A stretch of 64,000 nucleotides of DNA from Azoarcus sp. Aa7 (GTDB taxonomy: Bacteria > Pseudomonadota > Gammaproteobacteria > Burkholderiales > Rhodocyclaceae). This document shows positions 45,249 through 54,050 of this stretch, piece by piece. Both the position numbers and the translations under genes were made by a program. Under the pieces are notes generated by a model that worked only from the letters and a program-made list of their open reading frames with translations, had not been told where the DNA came from and made no database searches. The stretch's first letter is position 1; every line of letters begins with the position of its first letter. The stretch spans positions 62,001 to 126,000 of the forward strand of contig NZ_QVLR01000037.1 of assembly GCF_014822185.1 (NCBI RefSeq). The letters run 5' to 3'.

Positions 45249-45348
45249 GTAAGTTCTCCATGGGGTCGTCTCAGAAAACGGAAAAATCGTACGCTAAGCC
45301 CCGCGGGACACCCGTAGCGGCCGGAATTTGCCCCTGCTTGACGTCCGC

Positions 45349-45642
45349 CTACGTTGCCAGACCGAGAGCCACAATGAACCAGTAGGCGGCTCTTGAAGCC
45401 GCTAGTCTTGCGTTCGCATTCCGTCGCACAAGCCGGAAAAGAAAGACGGGAAGGAAGAAGACCACGAAGAAGATTCCTTCCACGGCAAAGAGCCATGCTG
45501 GGAAGGCCACGAGCTGCCGTAGCGGCCCCGCTTGACTCAGGAAGAGGACGAAAAGCAAGAGTGCGTTCATGGCGAACAGAACCTTGAGCGCCTTCCGCCC
45601 GAAGGCAAGGTCTTCGGCTTCGAGTTCTTGCTCGGAGAGCAT
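45349..45642 (-). CDS. Small two-to-three-helix membrane protein
   Basis: The product is 97 residues: a polar head (MLSEQELEAEDLAFGRKALK) and two or three hydrophobic helices (FAMNALLLFVLFL; AWLFAVEGIFFVVFFLPVFL; AYWFIVALGLA). No ribosome binding site is obvious. The charged, conserved-looking head suggests a real gene. The family is not recognised. It is 37 bp from the racemase gene on the same strand. Confidence 0.65.
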   Translation of the reverse strand: MLSEQELEAEDLAFGRKALKVLFAMNALLLFVLFLSQAGPLRQLVAFPAWLFAVEGIFFVVFFLPVFLFRLVRRNANARLAASRAAYWFIVALGLAT

Positions 45643-45679
45643 ACGCTGCGGTAGCGTTGAGACGCTTAACCAATAGAGC

Positions 45680-46393
45680 TCAAACGTTAGCTAACCCGAC
45701 AGCCGTCAATGCCTGCTCTGCCGCTGCGGCAGCATGGATCGCGGTGGTGTCGAACAGCGGAACGCTCGTGTCCCGCTCGCCCACCAGCATCGAAATCTCC
45801 GTGCAGCCGAGGATGATGCCTTGCGCACCGCGCTCGACCAGGCGCTGCATCACGTCGCGATAGGCCTGACGTGAGGTCTCCTCGATGCGTCCCAGACAGA
45901 GCTCCTCGTAAATCACCCGATGCACGAGTCTGCGGTCGTCCGGCTCAGGGATCAGCACCTCGATGCCATGCTGCCCGACCAAGCGGCCGCGATAGAAGTC
46001 CTGCTCCATCGTGAATCGCGTGCCGAGCAGACCGATGCGGGATAAGCCCGCCCCGCAAATGGCCGCCGCCGTCGGGTCGGCGATGTGCAAGAGCGGAATC
46101 TTCACCGCGGCCTCGATTGCCGGTGCCACCTTGTGCATAGTGTTGGTACATAGAACGGTGAAATCCGCACCGGCGCGCTCCAGCGATTGCGCGGCATCGG
46201 CGAGCAAGGCACCGGCCGCATCCCAATCACCGCGGTGCTGCAGCCGCTCGATCTCGGCGAAATCGACGCTGTACAGCACGATCTTCGCCGAGTGCAGTCC
46301 ACCAAGCCGGGCCTTCACGGCTTCATTGATCTGGCGGTAATAGGGGACGGTGGATTCCCAACTCATGCCGCCGAGGAGACCGATGGTTTTCAT
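45680..46393 (-). CDS. Aspartate/glutamate racemase family protein
   Basis: The product is 237 residues, starting MKTIGLLGGMSWEST, the exact opening of this family. The two catalytic cysteines are in LCTNTMH and LGCTEIS. It interconverts L- and D-amino acids (Asp, Glu or related) in the cytoplasm. The ATG at 46393 is preferred: the longer frame to 46426 would overlap the well-supported start of a divergent gene. The divergent starts are only 26 bp apart, which leaves no room for two separate promoters between them. Confidence 0.94.
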   Translation of the reverse strand: MKTIGLLGGMSWESTVPYYRQINEAVKARLGGLHSAKIVLYSVDFAEIERLQHRGDWDAAGALLADAAQSLERAGADFTVLCTNTMHKVAPAIEAAVKIPLLHIADPTAAAICGAGLSRIGLLGTRFTMEQDFYRGRLVGQHGIEVLIPEPDDRRLVHRVIYEELCLGRIEETSRQAYRDVMQRLVERGAQGIILGCTEISMLVGERDTSVPLFDTTAIHAAAAAEQALTAVGLANV

Positions 46394-46419
46394 GAGGAGC
46401 TTGATCCAGGAGGATTCAG

Positions 46420-46617
46420 ATGGCACATGATGACATGGCGATCATTTCTGGTGGTGTGCGGTGGGTAACAGATGCTGCGCCCGTTCTCCATATTACGGAG
46501 TTCGCCGTGCGGAAGAGTAGGTGTTCGCCAGAAACGGGAGGGTTCATGGGAGTGATCGGGGCATATTCAAGTTGGGAGGAGCTTCGAGCGCGGTGCCTGG
46601 CCAAGGGGGAAGACTGA
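46420..46617 (+). CDS. Small hypothetical protein, 65 aa
   Basis: A consensus AGGAGG lies exactly 6 bp before the ATG. The product, MAHDDMAIISGGVRWVTDAA... ending WEELRARCLAKGED, is soluble with no known domain. The mRNA must begin inside the racemase gene, because the divergent start is 26 bp away. Translation is likely on signal strength; function is unknown. Confidence 0.6.
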   Translation: MAHDDMAIISGGVRWVTDAAPVLHITEFAVRKSRCSPETGGFMGVIGAYSSWEELRARCLAKGED

Positions 46618-48184
46618 TGCTCCGAAGCGCCCGTACCGCCACGATCGTCACCGCAAAGCGTAGACGCCCCACCGAGTTCTCCGCCCGTCATTGCGGCGAC
46701 CGAGCGATGCCCGCGGCAACAAGCGCCGCAAGATCCGGCTCGCAGAAGTTCTCCGGCGTGGCATCGAGCTCGGAAATACTGTCTGCGATTGCTTGAGTGG
46801 GTCACGCCCTTGTGCCGAGCAGGATTGGCAGGTTTGCTTGGGCAATCGGCGTGACGGAGGCCACCCTCGGCAAAAGCCCCGCTTTGACGACGGACTTTCG
46901 GCGGCTCTCACTGATGTCGCGGTTGCGGTACGAGCGTTCCGCCATTGGTCAAATCGGCGAGCTCAACCGCCCGTCCGGGTGCGCATCACGCCCTCCGCAC
47001 GCTGATGAGAATGTCCTAGGATCGCTGCTTGCGACGATCCTCTCGAAGCGCGGCGTGTCACCCACCGCGCGACCTTGAACGGGAGCGTATGTTGCCGGGC
47101 ACAGACACTTGCGTGGCGAGGAGCATGCCCGATGAACCTCTCTTGCCATAGGCACGCTCGACGTCCCGGATGATCTCGTGCTCCTGCACGCCGGCATGAG
47201 GCCCACGGATCGTCCGCGTACGCGACGCCGATCATCGCATGGGGCGTGGCGACCCGCCGGATAGGGAGGGGGAGCATGATCATCTTCTTTCTTCCGTTTC
47301 GATGACCATCAACCGCGTCGATACCGGCTCCGTTCGCCCCTTGCATCCCGCCGAGGTGATTGCACTTGGTGTCTGTCAAGGTCGTCTTCCGCATAGACGG
47401 CGGCCTCGCGGTGGTTTCCCCCGCTCACCGCGACTTCTGCACGCATCTCGAATGACCCGCCGACGCAGCGCACGTCAAGATCGCGCTATCCGACTCGCCA
47501 TTATCAACGATGTCTCCTGCTATCGCTTTCGGTCATAGGGTCCCTGCGCAAGATATTGCGAGCACGCCAAGATCTCAATACGCGGCAACGCGTTGGATAT
47601 ATCCATCAGAGTACGTCGATCTTCCGCACGCGACCGCAACCGCGATCTCCCGCATCGGCACCGGCCTAAGAATGCGTCCCTTGCTGTTCTGATAACCGGT
47701 GCTATACCGACACAATGTCAGGGAGATTGCTGCCCGTCTCGCATAGTCGAAGCGGGCAGGCGAGGCGTATGCCCGGAGCGGGGCAGGGCGATTTCTTGCC
47801 CGTGCGCAGTAATGACAAGGTTCCATTCACGCAGCGATGTGCTGTTCAAAGCAATCCGCAGTCAGACAGTGACTGCCACATTAATCATTCACTAATATCG
47901 ATCTTGCTGTCGCAGATCCAATAATTGGAAACAGATGTTGTGCTTGAAATTGGGGGCAGTTCTCGGCCAATTGCCAGTGTTGGGGCTTCGCGGGAATTGG
48001 GGCTGCTCGGGGTATGGCGCGTCGACTTTCCGACGGCACCAATACAGTTGGCGGCGGTGCGGACTGCGGGATGCCGCGGTCAGTGGACCGTATATACCCC
48101 CAAGAGTGAGCTCTGTTTCGACACCTGCCGCTATGCCCCCCGACCGAACCGGTGCGCGTAGTCAGCCGTTTCTGGAGAGCAAGC
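46618..48184. other. Gene-poor region, about 1.57 kb
   Basis: No supported gene. A minus-strand frame near 47060-47200 reads HAGVQEHEIIRDVERAYGKR then GMLLATQVSVPGN, which looks like a remnant of a real protein, but it has no start and is not identified. The region just before 48185 carries the muramidase ribosome binding site (GGAGAG) and presumably the cassette promoter. Confidence 0.45.
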
Positions 48185-49000
48185 ATGGATTTTCTCGGTA
48201 CGAAACAGCCCCTGACCTCAACCGGCCTGGATCACGTACTGGATTTCTTAGACCTACAGTCCGGCGAGGCAGCTGCGATCTGGGCCGTGATCGAGGTGGA
48301 AACCTCGGGCGTGACACAGGGCTGTGGCTTTCGTGCCGACGGCAGACCGCAGATCCTTTACGAACGTCACATCTTTCGCCGTGAAACCGGCGGACGGTTC
48401 GACGGCAAGGCTCCTCATCTGTCGGGTCCGCAGGGTGGCTACGGGGGACTCTCCACGCAGTACGGCAAACTGCATCAGGCGGTCACACTTTGCGAAGAGG
48501 AACAGTTGGGCCTCGAACCGGCGCTGCGCTCGGTGTCCTGGGGCTTGGGGCAGGTGATGGGGTTCAACGCGGGGCTTGCCGGGTTCGATTCGGCCGAAGC
48601 CATGGTACGGGCGATGATGGACGGGGAGGATGCCCAGTTGTTGGCCATGGCGCATTTCCTACGCGCGCATAGCCTGCACAAGGCGCTGTTGCGCCGCGAC
48701 TGGGCTGGTTTCGCGCGGGGCTACAACGGCCGCGGTTATGCGCAAAATCAGTATGACGTCAAGCTGGAACAGGCGCATTCGCGGCTGTCGTCTGGTTCGC
48801 TGCCCAACCTGCAACTTCGCGCTGCGCAAATCGCATTGCTGTACCTCGGGTATGCGCCGGGTAGGGTCGACGGGGTCATCGGACAGCGTACCCGCAACGC
48901 GATCAGCAATTTCCGGCTGCAGGCAGGACTGCCGGCTGGAACAGACCTCGATGGACCGTGCTATCTCGCCCTGGTAGGGCGCGCCGGACTGCAGCCCTGA
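48185..49000 (+). CDS. N-acetylmuramidase with peptidoglycan-binding domain
   Basis: The product is 271 residues. About 1-195 is a DUF3380-type N-acetylmuramidase: AIWAVIEVETSG with the catalytic Glu, DGRPQILYERHIFRR, SWGLGQVMGFN and ARGYNGRGYAQNQYD are the recognised family landmarks. About 210-271 is a peptidoglycan-binding domain (QIALLYLGYAPGRVDGVIGQ) ending YLALVGRAG. There is no signal peptide. The start ATG has GGAGAG upstream. It cleaves the glycan strand as phage endolysins do, and it is the first of five same-strand genes of proteolytic and wall-lytic type. Confidence 0.9.
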   Translation: MDFLGTKQPLTSTGLDHVLDFLDLQSGEAAAIWAVIEVETSGVTQGCGFRADGRPQILYERHIFRRETGGRFDGKAPHLSGPQGGYGGLSTQYGKLHQAVTLCEEEQLGLEPALRSVSWGLGQVMGFNAGLAGFDSAEAMVRAMMDGEDAQLLAMAHFLRAHSLHKALLRRDWAGFARGYNGRGYAQNQYDVKLEQAHSRLSSGSLPNLQLRAAQIALLYLGYAPGRVDGVIGQRTRNAISNFRLQAGLPAGTDLDGPCYLALVGRAGLQP

Positions 49001-49027
49001 CGCATCCCATCATGTGGAGGAATGGTC

Positions 49028-51139
49028 ATGCCGAAAGTGTTTCTTGGAGCCAAGAGCGAGCCGGCTTACGAACTGCAGCAGAGCGAGGACCTGATCGCCG
49101 TGCGCACGCGCAGCGGCCGCTCGGTCAGACGCTCCGCGGGACCCGTGGCATCACCGCTAACCAGCGCGCTGGACGACAGTAACCTTGTCGTGTCATTTCC
49201 GGAAGCCGGAGTCGAGGTGTTTCGAGTACCGGTCGGAAAAGGGCAGCGCTCCATCGACGAACGCAAGGCCGTACTGCGTGCAGCGCCCGATGTGCGTTTT
49301 GCCGGGGGCGTGCTAATCGACCCCGCGACCGGCGAGCCCGTCCTTTACACGGAAAATCTATTCATTAAGTTCTCCGATGAGGCGGATGACGATGCCTGCC
49401 GAGAGGTTTTACGCAGCATGGGATTAAGCATTAAGGAGGAAGTGGGCTACACGGTCAACGGCTTCTTCGTGCAGGCATCCGAGGGCGTGGGCCAGTCAGT
49501 GTTCGACATCGCGTTGTCGCTGATTAGCCGTCAGGATGTGGAGTACTGCCACCCTGAGTTGATCCGGCCGCGTGCCCGCAAGGCCATCTTTGCGCAGCAA
49601 TGGCACCTGAAGAAAACTACCGTGAACGGTGTCGTGGTCGATGCGCACGCCAACGTGGATGCGGCCCATCAGGTGACGAAAGGCGAAGGCGTTACCATTG
49701 CCATCATCGATGACGGGGTCGACATCGACCACCTCGAATTCAGCAGTGCCGGCAAGATCGTCGCTCCGCGCGATGCGACACTGCAGTCGGACAATCCCCG
49801 CCCCAAGGACCCGTTTGGCACCGGCCCCGATAATGGTGAGAACCACGGTACGGCGTGCGCCGGCGTGGCGACTGCGAACGGTGTGCACGGGGCGTCTGGC
49901 GTGGCGCCCGCGGCCCGATTGATGCCGGTCCGCCTTGCCTCCGGGTTGGGTTCGCAGCGGGAGGCCGCCGCCTTCACCTGGGCGGCCGATCACGGCGCGG
50001 ACGTCATTTCGTGCAGTTGGGGGCCGCCGGATGGAGCGTGGTGGAATCTCAACGACCCCGCCCACAAGCGGAAGATCCCCTTGCCCGCGAGCACGCGCCT
50101 AGCGATCGACTACGTGACCACCACCGGCCGCGGCGGCAAGGGATGCGTGGTCTTGTTTGCGGCGGGTAACGGCAACGAGCCCGTGGACAACGACGGCTAT
50201 GCCAGTTGCGACAAGGTGATCGCCGTCGCGGCCTGTAACGACACGGGCAAGCGTAGCGTGTACAGTGATTTCGGCACAGCGGTCTGGTGCGCCTTTCCGA
50301 GCAGTGACTTTGGGCATGCCCCGTTTAACCAGCCGCCACCGCTGACGCCGGGCATCTGGACTACCGACCGCACCGGCGACCAGGGTTACAACTCGGGGAC
50401 CAGCGCGGACGGTGACACGGACGGCCTGTTCACGAGCCACTTCGGCGGCACCTCCAGTTCCTGCCCTGGTGCGGCGGGCGTGGCAGCCCTCGTTCTGGCG
50501 GTGAATCCGTCGCTCAAGTGGAACGAGGTGAAGGACTTGCTCAGACGCGCCTGCGACCGCATAGACCCGCAGGGTGGCGCCTACGATGCGGACGGTCACA
50601 GCGCGAAATACGGCTATGGCCGGCTAAATGCGCGCGCCGCAGTGGAACTTGCCAAACCGCAACCGCGCAACGAGATCACCATCAGCCGCCGCTTCGACGC
50701 ACCCATTCCGGATCTGCAGACCACGAGATTCACCCTTGACGTGCCCGACACCGAACAAGTTGAAGCGGTGAGCATCGGCGTGGCGCTCAGGCACAGCCAC
50801 ATCGGCGATCTGGTCATTACCATCGAGCCGCCCGCCGCGCTGTCTATGGCGCCGGTCACCTTGCACAACCGCGCGGGCGGTTCGCACAAGAGTATCAAGA
50901 AGGTTTACGACGCGGCGATCGTGCCGGCCCTGAGCAATTTCGCCGGAAAAGCCTGCAACGGAACTTGGACGTTGAGCATCCGCGACGCCGCAGCGCAGGA
51001 TGCGGGCGTACTTTCGACATTCTCGCTTCGTCTGTCTTTTTCACATGCGGAGCGGATGCTAACAAGCGAGGCGACACCGGACGCAAAGGCGGCAAGAAAA
51101 AGTGTGACACGCAAGAAGGCGGCGAAGGCGAGCGTGTGA
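49028..51139 (+). CDS. Subtilisin-like protease (S8) with P-domain
   Basis: The product is 703 residues; ATG 49028 is chosen because GGAGG lies 7 bp upstream (the in-frame ATG at 49022 is too close). The N-terminal 190 residues look like a propeptide region (RVPVGKGQRS; NLFIKFSDEADDD). The S8 catalytic triad is intact: D in IIDDGVDIDH (about 228), H in NHGTACAG (about 272) and S in GTSSSCPG (about 475). A proprotein-convertase P-domain follows (about 555-670, with HSHIGDLVITIEPP and CNGTWTLSIRD), then a basic Lys-rich tail. No signal peptide is present. It follows the muramidase after 27 bp. Confidence 0.93.
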   Translation: MPKVFLGAKSEPAYELQQSEDLIAVRTRSGRSVRRSAGPVASPLTSALDDSNLVVSFPEAGVEVFRVPVGKGQRSIDERKAVLRAAPDVRFAGGVLIDPATGEPVLYTENLFIKFSDEADDDACREVLRSMGLSIKEEVGYTVNGFFVQASEGVGQSVFDIALSLISRQDVEYCHPELIRPRARKAIFAQQWHLKKTTVNGVVVDAHANVDAAHQVTKGEGVTIAIIDDGVDIDHLEFSSAGKIVAPRDATLQSDNPRPKDPFGTGPDNGENHGTACAGVATANGVHGASGVAPAARLMPVRLASGLGSQREAAAFTWAADHGADVISCSWGPPDGAWWNLNDPAHKRKIPLPASTRLAIDYVTTTGRGGKGCVVLFAAGNGNEPVDNDGYASCDKVIAVAACNDTGKRSVYSDFGTAVWCAFPSSDFGHAPFNQPPPLTPGIWTTDRTGDQGYNSGTSADGDTDGLFTSHFGGTSSSCPGAAGVAALVLAVNPSLKWNEVKDLLRRACDRIDPQGGAYDADGHSAKYGYGRLNARAAVELAKPQPRNEITISRRFDAPIPDLQTTRFTLDVPDTEQVEAVSIGVALRHSHIGDLVITIEPPAALSMAPVTLHNRAGGSHKSIKKVYDAAIVPALSNFAGKACNGTWTLSIRDAAAQDAGVLSTFSLRLSFSHAERMLTSEATPDAKAARKSVTRKKAAKASV

Positions 51140-51279
51140 GAAGGGCGGCCGTCAGTGGGGATGCGGTTAGCGTGAGTCAAATGATCTTTCGTTGGGGGGA
51201 ATAGGTCGACGGCAATCTGCACCTTCCTGATGCTCGCGACAATCATAAGTCTTGAGAACAATCGCGCGGGGAGAGCAAT

Positions 51280-52629
51280 ATGTTAGAGGAAGAGGTTGTG
51301 CTGAACAGGACCACCGTGCTCCTTGCCGGCACACTGCTGCTCGCCGGCTGCACCATCCTTCGGCCAATTGAGCCGCCGCGGGGAGACGACACCTTCTTCC
51401 GCACGGAATTGCGCAAGGACGGCCCTGAGCGATGCGCTTTGGGAGGCGATCTGCCCGACGAATGCCTGATACCGGCCGACAATCTCGATAACTATGCTGG
51501 TGAACTCGGCCATGCGATCTGGGAAGCGGACCTATACCGGCGCCGCCTTGCCTTCCGCGGAGCAGAGCGCACGAACCTGAACAGCGCGTACAACGCCCTG
51601 CTGTGGCCCGTGGTCGCTTACGTGGGAGTGCGAAGCATCGCCGACCCCTCGGCCTCGCTGCTGCGCGACGCGGGGGCGGTGGCGCTGGCCAGCTACGGCC
51701 TGCTGAATTCGGGCATTCCGGAGCGCGACAAGCTCTACATCGAAGCCTCGCGCCGCATCGCCTGTGCTATCGCGCTGGCCACTGCCGACCTTTACCTGCG
51801 CGCCGACATCGAGGACTTGAACGGTGCTCCTGGCTCACCGCGCCGCTCGTTACCGCGCCACCAGGACACGCTCGAGCAGACGATGCAGCAACTCGACATC
51901 GCGATCGACCGCTACGAATATGGGCGCACGGTCTTGCTGAGCCGTCTCGAAACGCGCAAGGCCCCACCCGATGAACGAATGTCGATTCAACGCCGGCGCG
52001 ATGAAGCCCTTGGAAATTCAAAGCATTTGAGTCCCGCGGGCGGCAATGCGATCGAGAAGTTCTCAGCCGCGAGTCAGCGGAAGCTGGACGCGGCCGGGGC
52101 CCTGCTTGCCGAGTTGAACACGGCCTATCGCAGCTTGCAGTCCTCTGGCGAGCGCCTGCGCCTTCGGCGCAGCAATGTAGAAGCCAGCCTGAATGCCGCA
52201 CTGAACGCACGCGCACCGACCCTGGCCGAGCCGAGCGCCGTGGCGGCCCAGCTTGCCACGCTGACAGCGAAGTTCGACCGCGCAATTGCCGCGCGCGGCA
52301 CTGGCGGCCAGTTGAAGGCGGAGGGCGCACTGCAGACCTGGGAGGCCAATCGAATGACGCTGGCCGGGCTGACGCCAGAATCCCGCAAAGCCGTGCTGGC
52401 GTTCGAGAATGACGCGGCGGTGGACCTCGTTCGCGCTGCGCGCGCCGCTGAGCAGTGGAAAAAGGACATTGAAGCGCGCAAGACCTCGGTGCGCGAATCG
52501 GCCGCGCGCAATGGCTGCTCCGACGCGCTGTTTGCCGACGTCGGCCCGCTGCCGCTACCCGCGGTACCCGCGCCAGCGACCCCAGGCACCACAGGCAGCG
52601 GCGACGTACGGCCGTTGGAGGAGCGTTGA
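51280..52629 (+). CDS. Lipoprotein of the protease/wall-hydrolase cassette
   Basis: The product is 449 residues. A short signal with lipobox LLLAGC gives an acylated Cys at about residue 24. The body is helical with a partly hydrophobic centre (LLWPVVAYVGVRSIA; AGAVALASYGLL at about 108-145) and a long coiled-coil region (about 245-400). It ends in a Pro/Thr-rich tail. No domain is recognised. The start follows GGGAGAG. Its stop overlaps the start of the next gene (TGATG), so the two are coupled. It is probably the cell-envelope anchor or immunity-like partner of the enzymes. Confidence 0.85.
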   Translation: MLEEEVVLNRTTVLLAGTLLLAGCTILRPIEPPRGDDTFFRTELRKDGPERCALGGDLPDECLIPADNLDNYAGELGHAIWEADLYRRRLAFRGAERTNLNSAYNALLWPVVAYVGVRSIADPSASLLRDAGAVALASYGLLNSGIPERDKLYIEASRRIACAIALATADLYLRADIEDLNGAPGSPRRSLPRHQDTLEQTMQQLDIAIDRYEYGRTVLLSRLETRKAPPDERMSIQRRRDEALGNSKHLSPAGGNAIEKFSAASQRKLDAAGALLAELNTAYRSLQSSGERLRLRRSNVEASLNAALNARAPTLAEPSAVAAQLATLTAKFDRAIAARGTGGQLKAEGALQTWEANRMTLAGLTPESRKAVLAFENDAAVDLVRAARAAEQWKKDIEARKTSVRESAARNGCSDALFADVGPLPLPAVPAPATPGTTGSGDVRPLEER

Positions 52630-54041
52630 TGCGTAACGCCCGCCAAGCCTTCATCACCTTGTCTCGCATCCTGCAGCAGCGCCATTCCGGCGCCGTCGTG
52701 GCTGGGGCACCTGACTGGATCGACCCGGCGGCACTCGACTCGATCGCGCTGATGCTACCCGGAGCTGGTGCACCCGTTAGGGAACTGCGGCTTGCGCTGC
52801 GCGACGGCATTCCCGCGCATGCGCTCCCGCGGACACTGGCGCTGGCTCACGGCGAACTGCCACTCCACTGCGTGCGCGCAGCGGCGGCGCGTGTCCAGGC
52901 CGTGCCACTGGTCGAGCGAAGCGCGCCGCCCTTGGAGCGCGGCACCGGCACCTGCCTCGTGCGCGACCGCCTGAACCCCGACCGTTACTACCTTATCACC
53001 TGCGGCCACGTGGTGGCCCCGAGCGCGGTGGCGCGCTGGGACGAAGTGGTCAGCGTGCAGGTCGGTGGCAAGAGTTACGAGGGGAAGTTACGGGAGTGGC
53101 AGCCCACAGTCGGGGTTGGATTGCCAGCGTCGACCATCGATGCCGCACTGATTGAAGTCGACAGCACGGTCGTGCTGGCACTGCGGGAATTGGCATGCGA
53201 CTGGCTCCCGCAGGCGCTGGATGACGACATCCGGCGTGACCGCCAGGTGGCATTGCACCGTGCGCAGGGGCCGCTGCCTGGCATGCTGAAGGTGCATTGG
53301 TCGGGCAGGGTGAGCGTCCCCGACGGCGATGACGACCCAGACTATTTTCTACGCGACGCAATCGGGTATATGACGCGGGAGCCCACCAGCCCCGGCGACA
53401 GCGGTGCGCCTGTATGGAGCGAAGATGATGGGCTGCTAGGCATGCACATCGGCTCGGTCGCTCCGGAGGGGGCGTTTGGCGCCAACGCGGTACTTGGCCG
53501 TATTGCGCCTGTGCTGGAGTGGTACAACGTTAAGCCATTCACGCGCGATGACCCTGCCTCCCTCGGGGCGGCCGACCGCCCCGGTGTTCCACCGCGCCTG
53601 AACCTGCCGCCTGCCGGACTGCTGCTGCATCCTAACCAGAACGAGGTTATCGTCCTCGCCAAGACGATCTGGGGCGAGGCTCGCGGCGAAGGAGTAGACG
53701 GCATGAAGGCCGTGGCTTGCGTTGTGTGCAATCGGCTGCAGCGCGGCCACCGGGGGTGTCACACCGCGGCGGCCGTTTGCCTTTCTCCGAAGCAGTTCAG
53801 CTGCTGGAACGGCAACGATCCCAACCGACGGCGCCTGGACCGTATCGACCGCGAGCCCGACGCACAGTACCTGCAGGCCGTCGACATCGCTTCACAGGCG
53901 CTGGCCGGTGGCCTGCCCGATGTCACGCGGGGCGCGCTGCATTACGTCGTCAGCACGCTACGCGAGCGGCCCGACTGGTTAGCCGGCAAGGTGCCATGCG
54001 CCGTGATCGGCCGGCACGAGTTCTACAACGACATCCGATAG
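52629..54041 (+). CDS. Trypsin-like protease fused to SleB-type wall hydrolase
   Basis: The product is 470 residues. About 95-310 is a trypsin-fold serine protease: H127 in LITCGHVV, D in STIDAALIEV (about 171) and S258 in SPGDSGAPVW complete the triad. About 335-470 is a SleB-like cell-wall hydrolase: VIVLAKTIWGEARGEG with its catalytic Glu, then ACVVCNRLQ, SPKQFSCWN and the C-terminal HEFYND. The first 90 residues are helical and unknown. No signal peptide is seen. The ATG overlaps the lipoprotein stop, and the next gene begins 9 bp after its end. A protease joined to a glycan-cleaving enzyme in one chain is an unusual pairing. Confidence 0.88.
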   Translation: MRNARQAFITLSRILQQRHSGAVVAGAPDWIDPAALDSIALMLPGAGAPVRELRLALRDGIPAHALPRTLALAHGELPLHCVRAAAARVQAVPLVERSAPPLERGTGTCLVRDRLNPDRYYLITCGHVVAPSAVARWDEVVSVQVGGKSYEGKLREWQPTVGVGLPASTIDAALIEVDSTVVLALRELACDWLPQALDDDIRRDRQVALHRAQGPLPGMLKVHWSGRVSVPDGDDDPDYFLRDAIGYMTREPTSPGDSGAPVWSEDDGLLGMHIGSVAPEGAFGANAVLGRIAPVLEWYNVKPFTRDDPASLGAADRPGVPPRLNLPPAGLLLHPNQNEVIVLAKTIWGEARGEGVDGMKAVACVVCNRLQRGHRGCHTAAAVCLSPKQFSCWNGNDPNRRRLDRIDREPDAQYLQAVDIASQALAGGLPDVTRGALHYVVSTLRERPDWLAGKVPCAVIGRHEFYNDIR

Positions 54042-54050
54042 GCGGGCACG

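Noticed and set aside
46963-47394. 143-codon minus-strand frame
   Set aside because: It seems to be a wrong-frame reading around a possible protein remnant near 47060-47200, with a poor start and no recognised domain; noted only under the gap entry.
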